Source of the DNA: Acanthosoma haemorrhoidale
Taxonomy: Eukaryota; Arthropoda; Insecta; Hemiptera; Acanthosomatidae
Length of the DNA stretch: 64,000 nt
Reading direction: 5' to 3'
NCBI GenBank assembly: GCA_930367205.1
Contig: OV884011.1
Location: 138,297,437-138,361,436 of the forward strand
Positions 37,000-47,640 of the stretch are shown here, piece after piece (positions within the stretch are counted from its first letter, which is position 1; each line of letters opens with the position of its first letter). The translations under genes were made by a program, and so were the position numbers. The notes below the pieces were generated by a model, which saw only the letters and a program-made list of their open reading frames with translations, had not been told where the DNA came from and ran no database searches.

Positions 37000-37446
37000 G
37001 CAGCGGCCTCGTGACCTGCTATAAATGCGTGGCAATGGGAGTCCTGGCAATGGCCAGTTTCTCCAATCATGTCCTGAGCGTATGTGGTTCTCGCGCTCTT
37101 CGTCAGCCTCCACTGGCTCGTATCCGGTGGCGAGCCTAACGGAGGAGCGTGGTGGACTTTCTAAGACTCCGCTTTCTCTTTGTCATGCGAAGGAGATAAC
37201 AACCATGTGGATTTAGGAGGCCTTTGAGCTGTTTGTAAATATTGTATGAATGAGTTAGTGAATGATGACTTGTAAATATGGTATGAATAAGAACATTTGC
37301 CTCAATTAATTATTGCCTACAGTTTCTGACCTCAACATGAAGATGATAATAAAATAGATAAAAGCTAGTGAAATAAAAGCTTTGTTAGGTCGGAAACTTT
37401 TCAGACCACCCGTAATAAGGCAGATTGTAATTTTATCATAATTTTA
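37000..37446 (+). mobile_element. LINE A 3'UTR with a small inverted-repeat insert
   Basis: Matches the 3'UTRs at 30.65-30.95 kb (minus) and 60.3 kb (minus), including TAAATATTGTATGAATGAG (about 37,235-37,253), AAGAACATTTGCCTCAATTA and, at the end, GGCAGATTGTAATTTTATC (about 37,418-37,436). In the other copies the last two blocks are nearly contiguous. Here about 78 bases (37,321-37,398) intervene, bounded by imperfect terminal inverted repeats. Confidence 0.75.
37321..37398. mobile_element. candidate 78-bp foldback/MITE-like insert
   Basis: AGTTTCTGACCTCAAC at the left end and GTTAGGTCGGAAACT at the right end are inverted repeats of each other with one mismatch and one indel. The segment interrupts LINE A 3'UTR sequence that is continuous in the copies at 30.7 and 60.3 kb. 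No target-site duplication is obvious. It carries no coding capacity, so it would be non-autonomous if it is a transposon. Confidence 0.45.
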
Positions 37447-39009
37447 AGTTGTTTAGTTAAAAATATAAAACATCTCCTAGCATAAATATTGCTGCAGTAG
37501 AAGAATTTTATTATTTTAAGAAACCAATTTGCCCCCTCTTGCAGTTTCAAAATCAATCACTCGATAAATTCTAAAATACTGAACTTTTCCAGGATGACGC
37601 CCGATCCTATAATTATCTCTACTAACATAAACAACCAACTTTTAGTATTTAATTGTTGTTATATCCATACACGCTCGAATATTGAGGAATTTCACACCAG
37701 TTTGTGTACCCATGAAGAAGGGAAAAAAACTTTTGCTAATAAGAAGAATCAAGCTGCTTTTCCCCCTGTAAGCTGTCAGGGAAAATTCTTGCTCTAGCGG
37801 AATGAGGTCAAACAGGAGTGGTACATTCTTAACTGTTAGGAATTGGCGGCTTATTAAAACTTTAATTGGTGAAAATTATAGTTGGGAACATCAATTAAAA
37901 ATTAGGTAGCGTTAGTCCATTTCAATGAGTACAGTTTTCAAATGGTAGCTTCATTGGACATATTTAAGTAAATAGTTACAGCACATAAGTAGTGTTGTTG
38001 GCAGTAGGGTTAATTAAAATAAAAAATTATTACTAATTATGTTAATAATTTAATCTAGGACAATAAGAACAAGTACACAGTGCATAGTGCTGCACACGAC
38101 TAAACTCCTCAGTAACTATGTTAGAGTAATAGTTTATAATTTATACATATAGTTTATGCTATTATCATAACCAATCATGACGTAAAACGTTATATCAGAT
38201 GCGGTGGTGTAATATTTACATAATTCTGCTTCATCGTCTGCTTATCCAACAACGTTGCAATATATTGTTCAGCTTTACTTGGGTTATGTCGTGTGAAATA
38301 CAATAACGTAACCCGACTGGGGTTTCTCGGCAGAGATAGTAAACAAATATTATCAAGCTTGAACGACTTGAATTTCGATATGCATTTTATATTAATAATC
38401 TTTGAGACAACATGAATTTAAAATAAGGAAACACTCTCAATTATGTTTGCCACTAAATTTATATTTGATCAAGGACACGTGTAATCATTGATTTCAGTAT
38501 ATAACAGACTTCTTAATTTGGTTTCCACCAAACGTCGTGTCGTGACGTTACTTAGTAGTAGCTGGAATTAGCTAAGTTGTCTTCTCTTCGGTTTTTTTTG
38601 TTTTGCTGTTTGTCTGATTCCATTTGACAACTAAATGCTCCCTGGGTTTATTTATATTAAGTTATTTTAACTATAAATGACTAATATGCTAAACATTTGT
38701 ATTATATAGTGCCATGTTTGTACTATATGTAAATCATTCTGATTAAGAATAATTATTCCCCAAAGAGAAACTATATTTACAGTGCCAAGTCTCAAGGCCA
38801 GGACCTCCTCAATACATTTATAATTATGATAGTGGGATTCATATAACAACGATAATTGACTATATAAAAATGATTTATCAAAAAATCTTTTTATTTTAAA
38901 GTCAAAACACAGACAAGTAGTTTTCTATGAAAAATTAGTGGTCTCATTTTGTCCTCCACTGTTGGCCCTTCATTAGCCTTGCGTAACTGTAGGGTTACGG
39001 TCCATTAAA
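37447..39009. other. intergenic, nothing recognised
   Basis: AT-rich. A 67-codon ORF at 37,594-37,797 plus has no recognisable motif. No RNA genes or known repeats seen. Confidence 0.5.
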
Positions 39010-39325
39010 TATTTTCAGGAAATTCATAAAAAAATTCAAAACCATCAAACATACAATCACTGCATTATCTAAGAACAAAACTGAAATTAAAGAAGACGGA
39101 TTAAGTGCCGCTTATTCACATTCCTTCACATTTCATAGTTAATTGCAGAAAGTGTTAAAATCCGTAACAGAAGCTTTATAAATGCCCTAAGAGGTAGCAC
39201 AGTAAAGCGACGAATTGAAGAAATGACCCTCAGTTACTGTTTAAAATAAACTTAAAGGTATTCTCCAAAACTGTTCACTTTTTATGAAAATTGATGAATT
39301 CACTGTTGGAGATTTTATAGGCGAC
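39010..39325 (+). pseudogene. hAT-type (GTF2IRD2/ZBED-like) transposase fragment
   Basis: Broken frames on the plus strand read AAYSHSFTFHS, a stop, LQKVLKSVTEAL, then STVKRRIEEMTLS (about 39,200-39,236) and, after a shift, KLKGILQNCSLFMKIDEFTV. In hAT transposases of the GTF2IRD2/ZBED group the equivalent order is '...LS..TV.RRI..M..d', then 'qL...i..s..fslqlDEStD'. The Asp of 'IDE' would be the first catalytic residue. Only about 100 codons are visible, with no BED finger and no dimerisation domain. It is short and diverged, so the call rests on the spacing of the T-V-x-R-R-I and D-E-[SF]-T motifs. Confidence 0.4.
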
Positions 39326-41991
39326 CAATTTTCATTACATAACATAACATAAAAACAACAAATTTTGAAAAGAAATGCAATTCACAATAAACAATTACAG
39401 ATACAAAACGAATTACAAATATTTACGTGACGTTAAATCATTCTTTCAAAAAATAACAGTCACAACAGCTCTTCCTGGACAGTAATGAGGATTTCGTTAG
39501 GTTACTTCCACCCACAGAGGTTTGATGACTGTCACAAACTGAACATGTTTGTTTCGTATGTTCATGTCAAACAATTTTTTTAAGTATTAATGAGACCAAT
39601 GTCTGTCAATTAAAAACAATAAACGATTATGGCTTCTGTTTGGCAGATATTTTCAATAGATTTAATAGATTCAATTTGCAGCTTCAAGGAACTAATAAAA
39701 CTCATTAATTGCCAAATTATTCTAGTATTATCTATTGTCAAACTCAAACTTGAAATTACAATTTATTGAATAGAGAATTTCATCAGTTTCTTGAATTGTC
39801 ATACATATATATAAAATATAATGTAACTCCAGAAAAGATAGAAAGATTCAGTAGCTATCTTTACGAACTTCAACTTAATTTATAAAAATGAAATAAAGAT
39901 AATTTGAAATTGAAGGTTTCCTTTGATAAAAATGACACAAGATGTTAATACAACTTGCCAAGAGCAACTGCTAGAACATAAATAAGATGAAGAGAGTAAA
40001 TATAATTTTGACAGTAGTGGATATGAAAACACATGGCTAAGAAAACGATTCCTGCATTATATCCAAATATATGGAAAATGATATTCAATTTATTGATACC
40101 TTTCCCTTCCTCGTATCTTGTAAAATTAGGATAAATCATTGTTGTTTATTAAATGCCTTAAATGTATGACCGTTAGTACCTAAAACGCAATTCAGACAAA
40201 CCAGAGGGTTTTTTGGTCTTAAGAGGTTTCATTACGGACACTTATTTTAATATTTTACTATAACAAAAACCACTTAGTGACAAAAGACTAACCTAATGAA
40301 CACTAATCTTATATTCCATATGTACATTGACATAAAATTATCACACATAAATTTATATCCACACAGGGACAGCAATATTGAAATTCACAAAACCTGTAAT
40401 ACCAGTCACTTCTGGTTAATTAAGTAATTGTCAGTTAATTAATACATAATACTTAATTCCAGCAGTAGATGCCTAAACTGAGATCAAAAAGTCGGAATCG
40501 TTTTAGAATACCGTCCTTTAAATAACGAATGCCTCGTAATGAACAGTCAATTCCTTTGAGAAAGGGACATCCAATTAAAGAAAATTTGATGCCTGTTTCC
40601 TACTTTTCCAGACCTCTTTCAAGATGTGTAAGATATGTAGTAAAAACATTTAATGTTGAAGAAACCGCACTCTGTTTTCTGGTAATTCCATTATTGGTAT
40701 GGAACCGTTGTGGAGTATTTCGAATATGAATAAAGGAAACAAACATATGTTTTGTCTCTCCATAGATTATCATAAAGCCACAAACTCCGTTGATAGCGCA
40801 TTTGAGGCTAAATGATTAACTGTTGAGATTAAAATCTTGATTATTTTCAGGTAATTTTTTTTTAAAAGTAAATCAAATGATAATAGCCATATATCGATAC
40901 CAATAGCTCGCATATCGACAGGAAGATAGCCTAGCTTATCTAAAAAGTTAAAGTCTTATGAGATGAAATTTCGGAGATACGAAACTGCATGGTATTTATC
41001 AATACCCATTTTGTTGATAATTTTAGACTGTTAACAAAAGCACAGCCTAAAGCAGCATAAATACCGTTAATGCACCTTTACCGTAGTGTCGGCGAGCAAT
41101 TGTCTCTATCAGATCGACTTGGAGAAGTTGGCTATTGGTATTAGTTATAGAGTAGCCGGCCTGTTAGAGAAACCGCTCATGGCTATGTTTGTTCAAAGTT
41201 AGTTAATCTGGACTTTGTCCATTCTACGCTCACACCCTCATTATTTTAGCTAAGAAGTGCACAACTTCTATTCGGCCGAGGTAGTTTAGAAGTTGGGCGA
41301 AATCCACGTTGTACTCATTCTTCTATTCTTAGATAAAAGAGTAACGGTAACTTACCCGTCATTGACACTGCGACTCCACTGAATGAGGAAATAATTTTTG
41401 GGTCAATATTGTGGACTAACTGGTATGAAATAGTTGGCACGATTTGAAAAAAACCCCGCTAAATTGACTACACTCCCAGATAGTCAGATTCTCATACTGT
41501 GCTGTTAAAAATTTTAAATTATAATTAAATGATTATATTGATACAATGCTCCATAACCTACTCTTTTAATTAACCAGAAAAACATCTTGAGAATTGTTGA
41601 AGATTTTTTTTTTCGATCTTGAGCACGTCAGATTTTATCCCAATTCTTCCAATTTTAATATAACTTCAAGCATAAATTTTTTCATTAGCCTATAAGAGCG
41701 TGTACTTACAAAGGTAAAAATATAACTTACTCATGCAAACGTACCAGCATTCATCAATCCTAAAATACATTCTTCTTACCTGCAAATAAAATTTATGAAA
41801 ATTAATATTAACATAAAATAGGAAAAAAGATTTACTTTAAGAGTAAAAGAGTATTTTTGATAAAGTGTTTTCTTATTATAATTAAAATATTTTTCACCTC
41901 ATGCTCCTCCATGGTCACGTCACTAGATACGCCCGTGAAGTTTAACTAAATAGTATAAAACAGTAGCAAGTATAAACGTATGAATATTTTT
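39326..41991. other. intergenic, nothing recognised
   Basis: AT-rich. At 40,760-41,040 the minus strand is open for about 90 codons without a recognisable family. GC-richer sequence at 41,090-41,400 is unexplained. No RNA gene seen. Confidence 0.45.
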
Positions 41992-42049
41992 ATGAGTGTC
42001 TATTTTTATGTACATGAGTGTCTATTTTTATGTATATGAGTGTCTATTA
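41992..42049 (+). repeat. 22-bp tandem repeat, about 2.6 copies
   Basis: The unit ATGAGTGTCTATTTTTATGTA(C/T) runs 41,992-42,013 and 42,014-42,035, followed by a partial unit to 42,049. Only one difference separates the two full units. Confidence 0.9.
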
Positions 42050-43330
42050 CGACACAATATGCATATCTCGGATATGTATTACAAATCCACCTATCTTGAA
42101 AAAATCGTTAGCAGCAACTGATTACATAATCAGCATACCTGCATGCAATTTAACCAATGCACATTAAAATTAAATATTTTAATTGGGTTCCCTTGCACTT
42201 GACACTCAGGCCTAATGGCAGAACGAATTCGGTTCTTGCTTTGAACACAATGAGTTAATGAAACTACGTCACTAAACAATATTCGGTGAAAATTATATTG
42301 TTATTTAATAGGGTCTGTCGAAAAGATAGTGTTTTAGCTCCAAAGAAAGAGTTCATCGCCAATCTCCTTTATGTCACAGAGCTAAGCTTACATAAATAAA
42401 TATTTCCCTGCCACATTAAGCCAACTAAGATCAAAATGGACATTTTTACGCCATGATTAATATCTAATGGAGCTTTAGTGGAGTTTAATTTTTTTTTTTT
42501 AACTCATTCAAATCATGTTTCTTTTCCTTGTAGAACGAAAATCTTACTTATGTGTTACATCGCACTTGACTTATTTTTTTTTACTGTATTTAAATACTAC
42601 AACACTCACTCAACTAAGTTTACAAATTTTAATTTTAAAGTTTCATCTTTTAGCTAAATGGTATTCCAAAAACGTTTGCGATGAGCTCGGGATAAAGGAA
42701 GAGGGGAGCTGGCTTAGGAAGGGGCACCCGCCGAAAGGGTATGGGATACGTATCAGATCCCGAAGGGCAGGTTCGTTAGGGAATAAGGACAAGTTAGGGT
42801 GCAAAGCATTGTCACTGAGGCACCAGGCAGCTCCCCATTACCATGGGCACGGCATATCCGATTTTCCCTCAGGAATAGGGCCTCAGCTACTAGCTAAGGG
42901 AAGCCTTTTATCTTTTTCATTCAAGGAGAGATAAGTGTGTCATTCGAGTTCAATTTGAGTATATTCCCGGCATATGTTCTTCTTTAGCCCTTTCAGTAAC
43001 AAATAAAAATCTGGCGAAATTCGAAGAGCTACAGAATATTTTTCTTCTGAGAAAAACCCTTGATTAACACATGAATTAAAAGCAGGCTATAGAAACTCAC
43101 GATCATATCGGCATATTTTCCTTTTAACAGATTTTTAATGGATTTTGGATTTGCTCTTATTTCTTACAGCGCAGGATGAAGAAGATTTATTATTCTAACA
43201 AGAAATAACATTTGATGAAGCCTCCCATCCCCCCCCTTCATGGGTGCCCAAGACACAAAAGAAAAAAGAAGGAAATAAAAACTAGTCCAGTAATAACATG
43301 TATTTAGTAACACCTCTCCTTTTTTGCTAT
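42050..43330. other. intergenic with an unidentified GC-rich island
   Basis: At 42,655-42,934 the plus strand carries a GC-rich, purine-rich segment, part of a 139-codon open frame that begins at 42,515. It is rich in Gly, Arg and Lys and shows no known domain. The sharp compositional edge near 42,655 suggests an inserted repeat. The rest is AT-rich and featureless. Confidence 0.4.
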
Positions 43331-43557
43331 CCAGTCAACTTTTTTTCTTTTTTTTTTTTTTTTTTTTTCATAGCCCCTTTCAATTTACAGCTAATTATAT
43401 ATAATTATAGATCCTCAGGCAGACCTATTTACAAATTATTTTGTATTTCCTGTAGCATCACTACATTATATACAGGTTTTGTTATTTTATAGAAATTATA
43501 TAATGAATAAACAAGTATAATGATATACATGATGAGCAAGAAATTTGACCAGTCAAC
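43331..43557 (-). mobile_element. LINE family B 3' end with 9-bp target-site duplication
   Basis: CCAGTCAAC occurs at 43,331-43,339 and 43,549-43,557. Inside are a poly-T tract (about 43,340-43,367), the family B 3' terminal motif CATAGCCCCTTTCAATTTAC, then TTTACAAATTATTTTGTATT, TCCTGTAGCATCACTACATT, ATATACAGG and ATTATATAATGAATAAACAA. The order matches 12,557-12,682 and 55,095-55,195. It is a minus-strand insertion of only about 200 bp, 5'-truncated within the 3'UTR. Confidence 0.85.
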
Positions 43558-44299
43558 CACTATATCATGCTCCAATATCAACGTGATGTGGACTAATGAT
43601 TCTGTGACAATGTAGTATATTTAATGTATTGAAGACTCGTCTGAAGGCGCCGCGAACTGTTCTTTAATTTAACCCGAGTGAGCTGGAAGGCAACTTCATT
43701 GTAGTCTTCCTGATTCTCAAGATATGCTCCAATATGCTTGAAAAATGCTAATTACGGGTCGAAATCATTTTTCAGTTTGTTAAACTGTTTTAGTGTTTAT
43801 TTAATTAATTAAATGTTTTATAACAGCCAATTAAACATTATTTATGGCCAATGTAATCTATATTTAATAATAAAAAGTGATTCCCACAATGAAAAAGTCA
43901 TCTCTAGCTTAGCCAACCAAATTAATTTTTGTATCAAAGCTCTTCTGCCAACACCGTCTAGAAAGACTAAATAAATCGTAATTATAAATAAAATGTGTGG
44001 GAAGAGTCCCAAATAGTTTCAAATTGAAACACCAGCTTCTATTGAGCTATAACCTTGCTTTAATTGTTTGTTTCATTCATAGCAAATTAGGTCAGTGGTT
44101 GGTTTGGCGAAGAGGTATTTTTCAGTTCTAGTCTAATTGAGTCTCTGCATAATATCTGAAGGACTTCTGCAGTAAAAGAAGTAAGATAGTAAAAAATCAA
44201 TTAAGTCTTTCAGTTCTATATTATAGACAGCATTTTAGTGCAGGCGATTTAGAATTGTATTGCGAATCAAACATCTATGATGGTTATCCTCAGCTCAGA
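43558..44299. other. intergenic, nothing recognised
   Basis: AT-rich, no assignable feature. It could contain decayed downstream pol sequence of the Gypsy element at 44.3-45.5 kb, but I could not follow it. Confidence 0.4.
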
Positions 44300-44809
44300 G
44301 TTCGGATGTTGAAATCATGAATTCTGATTGATTGATAGTATGGTAGATTGTGTTTGAATACGTGGAAGCTGATATCATGCTGTACTTTTAGGGCCTTTTG
44401 GAGACTGTTAACTATTTCATTAGGACTTTGAAACAATTATTCCTGATTGAGAGTTTTGAGCAGTTTTTCAATCGTTTGGACCAATTTTGGTGTTGGGTTT
44501 TCGATAAAGTACTTAACACACATTACTGAGTACACCTTTTATTGAACACCACATGGTTCATCTTCAACGCTAACTGGCATAACCATCAGGGACCACATAA
44601 AGGTCTTCATAAGATACAGTGTTATTATATTCCACTTTTACTTTTGTTTTTCCGAGGGGTCGAAAAACGTTGTCTGTATAAGATTTAAAAGCGATATTTG
44701 AGGGTTGAAGTGGCTGTTTTATTTTTAATTGTTTGAATTGAGCTTCAGGTATGAGCGTGTATGTTAGCTTTGATACGGGGCGAATATTGACAGGGACAAG
44801 TTTATTCAT
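44300..44809 (-). pseudogene. Ty3/Gypsy pol start: retropepsin lacking its active site
   Basis: The first 79 codons (44,809 to 44,570) are open: VPVNIRPVSKLTYTLIPEAQ, then FKQLKIKQPL, ending YNNTVSYEDLYVVPDGYAS. The stretch T-L-I-P-E-A-Q-F and the terminal 'V..D.ya' fit a Gypsy retropepsin. Where the D-T-G-S active site should precede T-L-I, the sequence reads V-S-K-L, so the catalytic Asp is gone. Beyond the stop, another frame continues with CVKYFIENPTPKLVQTIEKL and HDISFHVFKHNLPYYQ before losing coherence near 44,300. The latter may be the protease-RT linker, but this is inference. No RT motifs were found. The gag stop overlaps this frame's start by four bases. Confidence 0.65.
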
Positions 44810-45549
44810 ACTCCGGTCGGCATAATAGTTCGTTTGTGTCGCTGGTTCTGACGAACCACAACTGACGTTGTTACTTTATGCGTGGAGCTTTCTTGTTGCG
44901 TTTTTAACAGGGTTTTTATGCAAACTCCCGCTACGTGCCATGTGCTGCCACAAGACGTACACGTTAGTTTAAAAGGTTTCAGTCGACAGTCCTTAGCCAA
45001 ATGGTTTGTTTTTCCACACCGTAAGCAATGCTTATATAAGCCTAATCTTTTTAAGTCCACACAACCGCTTGATTGTGATCTGGTACGCTGATTTCGGTTT
45101 TGAGTATATGTGTTTTCCCTTCTGTACCTGTTGGAGGTAGATGCTTGATTAGTAGAATTGATTGAAAAAGACTGTGTATTGGCTATCTCACGGCTATTTG
45201 CTTTTGATGCTTCGAGTGTGATAGCTATTTTTATAATATCCGTAAATTCACCTGTATCAGATTCGAAAATCTTTTCTCGAATACTGTTATCGTTAATTCC
45301 ACGAATAAACTGCGCTCTTTGGAAAATGTCTGCAGCGGACACCTTAAGTTTACATGTACATTCTATGTTAAAATCACAATCAGAAAAGTCACACCGTAGC
45401 AATGCAATATAATCAGAAATTGTCTCATTTTCTTTTTGGTAAGTGGACAAAAAATGGTGTTGAGCGACTAAAGAATTTCGGGTAGGTGCTAAATGTTGTT
45501 CGAGGACCTTTATTAATTCTTCATAACTGAGATCTGCCGGTTTTTTCAT
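44806..45549 (-). CDS. gag: Ty3/Gypsy gag, C-terminal part, still open
   Basis: A 247-codon uninterrupted frame. It begins in the capsid-like region with KKPADLSYEELIKVLEQHLA, then SLVAQHHFLSTYQKENETIS and DIFQRAQFIRGINDNSIREK, a typical Gypsy capsid C-terminal pattern (F...yQ...Es...Y...Lr; FI.Gl.....r..l). A Gln/Asn/Arg-rich linker leads to two CX2CX4HX4C zinc knuckles, CLRCGKTNHLAKDC and CTSCGSTWHVAGVC (residues about 175-210). Gag forms the particle that packages the element RNA. The Met at 45,549 is probably internal: related-looking residues continue upstream until a TAA about 40 bases away, and a full gag would have roughly 100 more N-terminal residues. The knuckles are perfect and no stop interrupts, unlike every other coding relic here, so this insertion is younger. 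No LTR or primer-binding site was recognised. Confidence 0.85.
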   Translation of the reverse strand: MKKPADLSYEELIKVLEQHLAPTRNSLVAQHHFLSTYQKENETISDYIALLRCDFSDCDFNIECTCKLKVSAADIFQRAQFIRGINDNSIREKIFESDTGEFTDIIKIAITLEASKANSREIANTQSFSINSTNQASTSNRYRRENTYTQNRNQRTRSQSSGCVDLKRLGLYKHCLRCGKTNHLAKDCRLKPFKLTCTSCGSTWHVAGVCIKTLLKTQQESSTHKVTTSVVVRQNQRHKRTIMPTGV

Positions 45550-46271
45550 GATAACGATCGAAATCAGGGCATTGATTGACCGTTAATAAAACAATTTTCA
45601 GTAAACAATTGAACATGTTGAATTTAATTTAATGAACAAAATACTAATTTATAGCATATTCAACATTTTCGATAAAACTCTGAGTGTGAAATGCGGGTTT
45701 TATCGTACTTTTCAGTATCTGTTGTACTTGGCACTAATATTTATATTGGGAAGTAGCGTGGCCCGTCGTAGCCAAATTATTATATATTACTTGTTAACAT
45801 GATTATTAGTGGGGAAGTCTCTAGAGCCTATAAAACTTGGTTAGTAATCCCGTTTTACCCCTTTGCAGAAAGTACTGCCTTATTTTTATTGCTGTGATAG
45901 CATTTGAAATTTATTTAAACTGCTATTTAAAGGGTGTTTACAAAGCACCCTCGTTTCTTATTTTCGATTATTAAATCGATTATTAAATTGTTATACCTTT
46001 ATAATCAAAAGTGTAGATTAACACAGGTTAATAATATAAGAACTAAAAGGAGGGAGTACTTGCGTTATGAATATTCTATATTGTAGCAGTTTAGGTAGAA
46101 ATATGTTAATTTAGGTTGGACTAGTTTTGTGGAACTATTAATTCCTACGCACATTTTTAAATTTTTTAGACGATAAAAAATCGATAATTAATTGTTTATT
46201 CATACTGGTAGTTTTATCTAGGCATAAATATGTTACTGAGTTGACAATTTAGTTGGGATATTTGCTGAAGT
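45550..46271. other. intergenic, possibly 5' remains of the Gypsy element
   Basis: AT-rich, no open frame or recognisable LTR. The expected gag N-terminus and 5' LTR should lie here if the element were complete, but I cannot identify them. Confidence 0.4.
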
Positions 46272-47640
46272 TTAGTTATTACGTTGATTAGGTTGATTAT
46301 TTACCAACTGCTCAATGTTAAGGAACCCCACTGTTAATGCTAATCCAAGAAAATTTTTCAATGGAGAATCGGTCAATGATACCTTCTTTTTATCTTTTAT
46401 AAAGTTCCATCCTCGCATAGACATGTTAAACCAAAACGATAAACATATCAGATAGCTGAATTGCGCAGCAAAGAGAACTCTTCGTGATTTAATAACTTCC
46501 AAAACTCCAGATATTTGGTAATTCGTTTTTAATTATAATCTCAGCATACTTAGATGAAATAACAGGACAATATAGGACAATTAATTAACTTTAAATACCA
46601 ATACTGCTGCAGTTTCGTGGCTTTATTTGCAAAGAGGTTGATAAATATATCACAACAGTCTTTTCTCTGTCAATGTAGTTTCCAAAACCTTCACAAAGAC
46701 TTTCCTCTTGAGACCCAACCTACATCGCAATGGAAATGCTTCCTCAATGACTTATTCGACCGTTTCCCGGAATTTTCTGCGACAAAAGGCACGAGGACGT
46801 ATTTTGTTTGATACTGTTGACCACCGGTTTATGAACAGTCAATAATTCCAGTACCTTGCCACAAATCACTTCCTGGTAAATGACACAGTGATATTTTAGG
46901 AAAGGTCTTATACAATGCAGCCTTGTTTTTACCATCCATGGCAGGAGTCCCATCAGAGCAAACACTGTCTAATTTTTGTCAGTCAAAGTTTTTCCTTCTA
47001 CAGCGGTTTTGAGCTCTTCTTCAACACCTGTAGTGGCTTTTCGTAGTTGATGGAGGTCATGGAGTTCTTGAGATATTTCATGATTCTCATTGATCGTACG
47101 AACAAAAATCACACACAGCTGAGCAGTTAATTTGTTGTCACAACGTTCGTCCAAGCTCACAGAAAAAAAGGCTAAGAAATCACCTTTCTCTTCTGCCATC
47201 TAATCAATTCGCCGCATTAGCGTATTTTGAAAGGGGGCTATTTTGTCAACTAGTTTAAACATTTCCTGATCTTTTGTCTGTTTTGTAAATATTTTTAAGC
47301 TGGCCTTGATAACTTTATCTCAATCTCCACTGGTTTTTATTTGTTGTACCAGTAGCAAAAATATTTCATAGGAAGCTGATACCATTCAAGAGTTCTTTGT
47401 TTTTTAAATAATATTTTCTGCCCGCATAACGATGTTCTTCAATGAAATCCGATCTCCAGACCGGAAACCAACCGGATACTTGAAGTCAAAATCAGAATGA
47501 TTCTTCATGAAGTTGTTTTCCAAATTGTATATTTTAGGCACTGAACTATTTCCACTACAGGACAACACACTGGCTTTGATACATTTGGATTCGTAAACAG
47601 AAACCGTCCTTCCCAAATACTGTTAAACATTCTCGTTTCA
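46272..47640 (-). pseudogene. hAT transposase (GTF2IRD2/ZBED-like), internally deleted
   Basis: Minus strand. A decayed BED-type N-terminus lies at 47,404-47,616: CIKASVLSC, then NNFMKNHSDFDFKYP, resembling 'y.l.rHy..kH..fd.kyp'. The catalytic region at 47,199-46,969 reads FFSVSLDERCDNKLTAQLCV, then HDLHQLRKATTGVEEEL, equivalent to 'slqlDEStD...tAQL.vfvR' and 'L..l..l...T.G.di'. Frame shifts then give VCSDGTPAMDGKNKA (the 'TDGAPAM.GkN' motif), HCVIYQEVICGKVLELLTVH ('HCiiHQEaLcak.L') and VGWVSRGKSLCRF ('vRWLSRGkvL.RF'). After only about 110 bases a C-terminal piece (46,502-46,272) follows, with NFLGLALTVGFLNIEQLVNN resembling the end of the hAT dimerisation domain. About 200 residues between 'WLSRGK' and the C-terminus are missing. 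The D-E-S-T of the active site reads D-E-R-C, with the Asp kept. No terminal inverted repeats were found. Confidence 0.85.

Larger units (their letters stand above)
33720..37446 (+). mobile_element. LINE family A, near full-length but dead copy (Jockey-like)
   Basis: A non-LTR retrotransposon carrying, in order, a gag-like ORF1 with zinc knuckles, an ORF2 apurinic-type endonuclease, reverse transcriptase, and a 3'UTR. The two-ORF layout, the three knuckles and the RT C-terminal 'N-A-x-x-Y-V' block place it with Jockey-like LINEs. The 5' limit is uncertain: coding-like ORF1 sequence can be followed back to about 33,850, and no target-site duplication was found. ORF1 has at least three frame breaks, the endonuclease one, and the RT many. 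Part of the RT thumb (about 90-110 codons) is missing between 36,785 and 36,800, judged against the copy at 31.2-31.5 kb. Related fragments lie at 24.6, 24.8, 30.9, 55.6 and 60.3 kb. Confidence 0.9.

Noticed and set aside
30650..37446. The inverted LINE A copies as terminal inverted repeats of one large mobile unit
   Set aside because: The two copies are different truncations of an independently mobile LINE, and the DNA between them holds no transposase.
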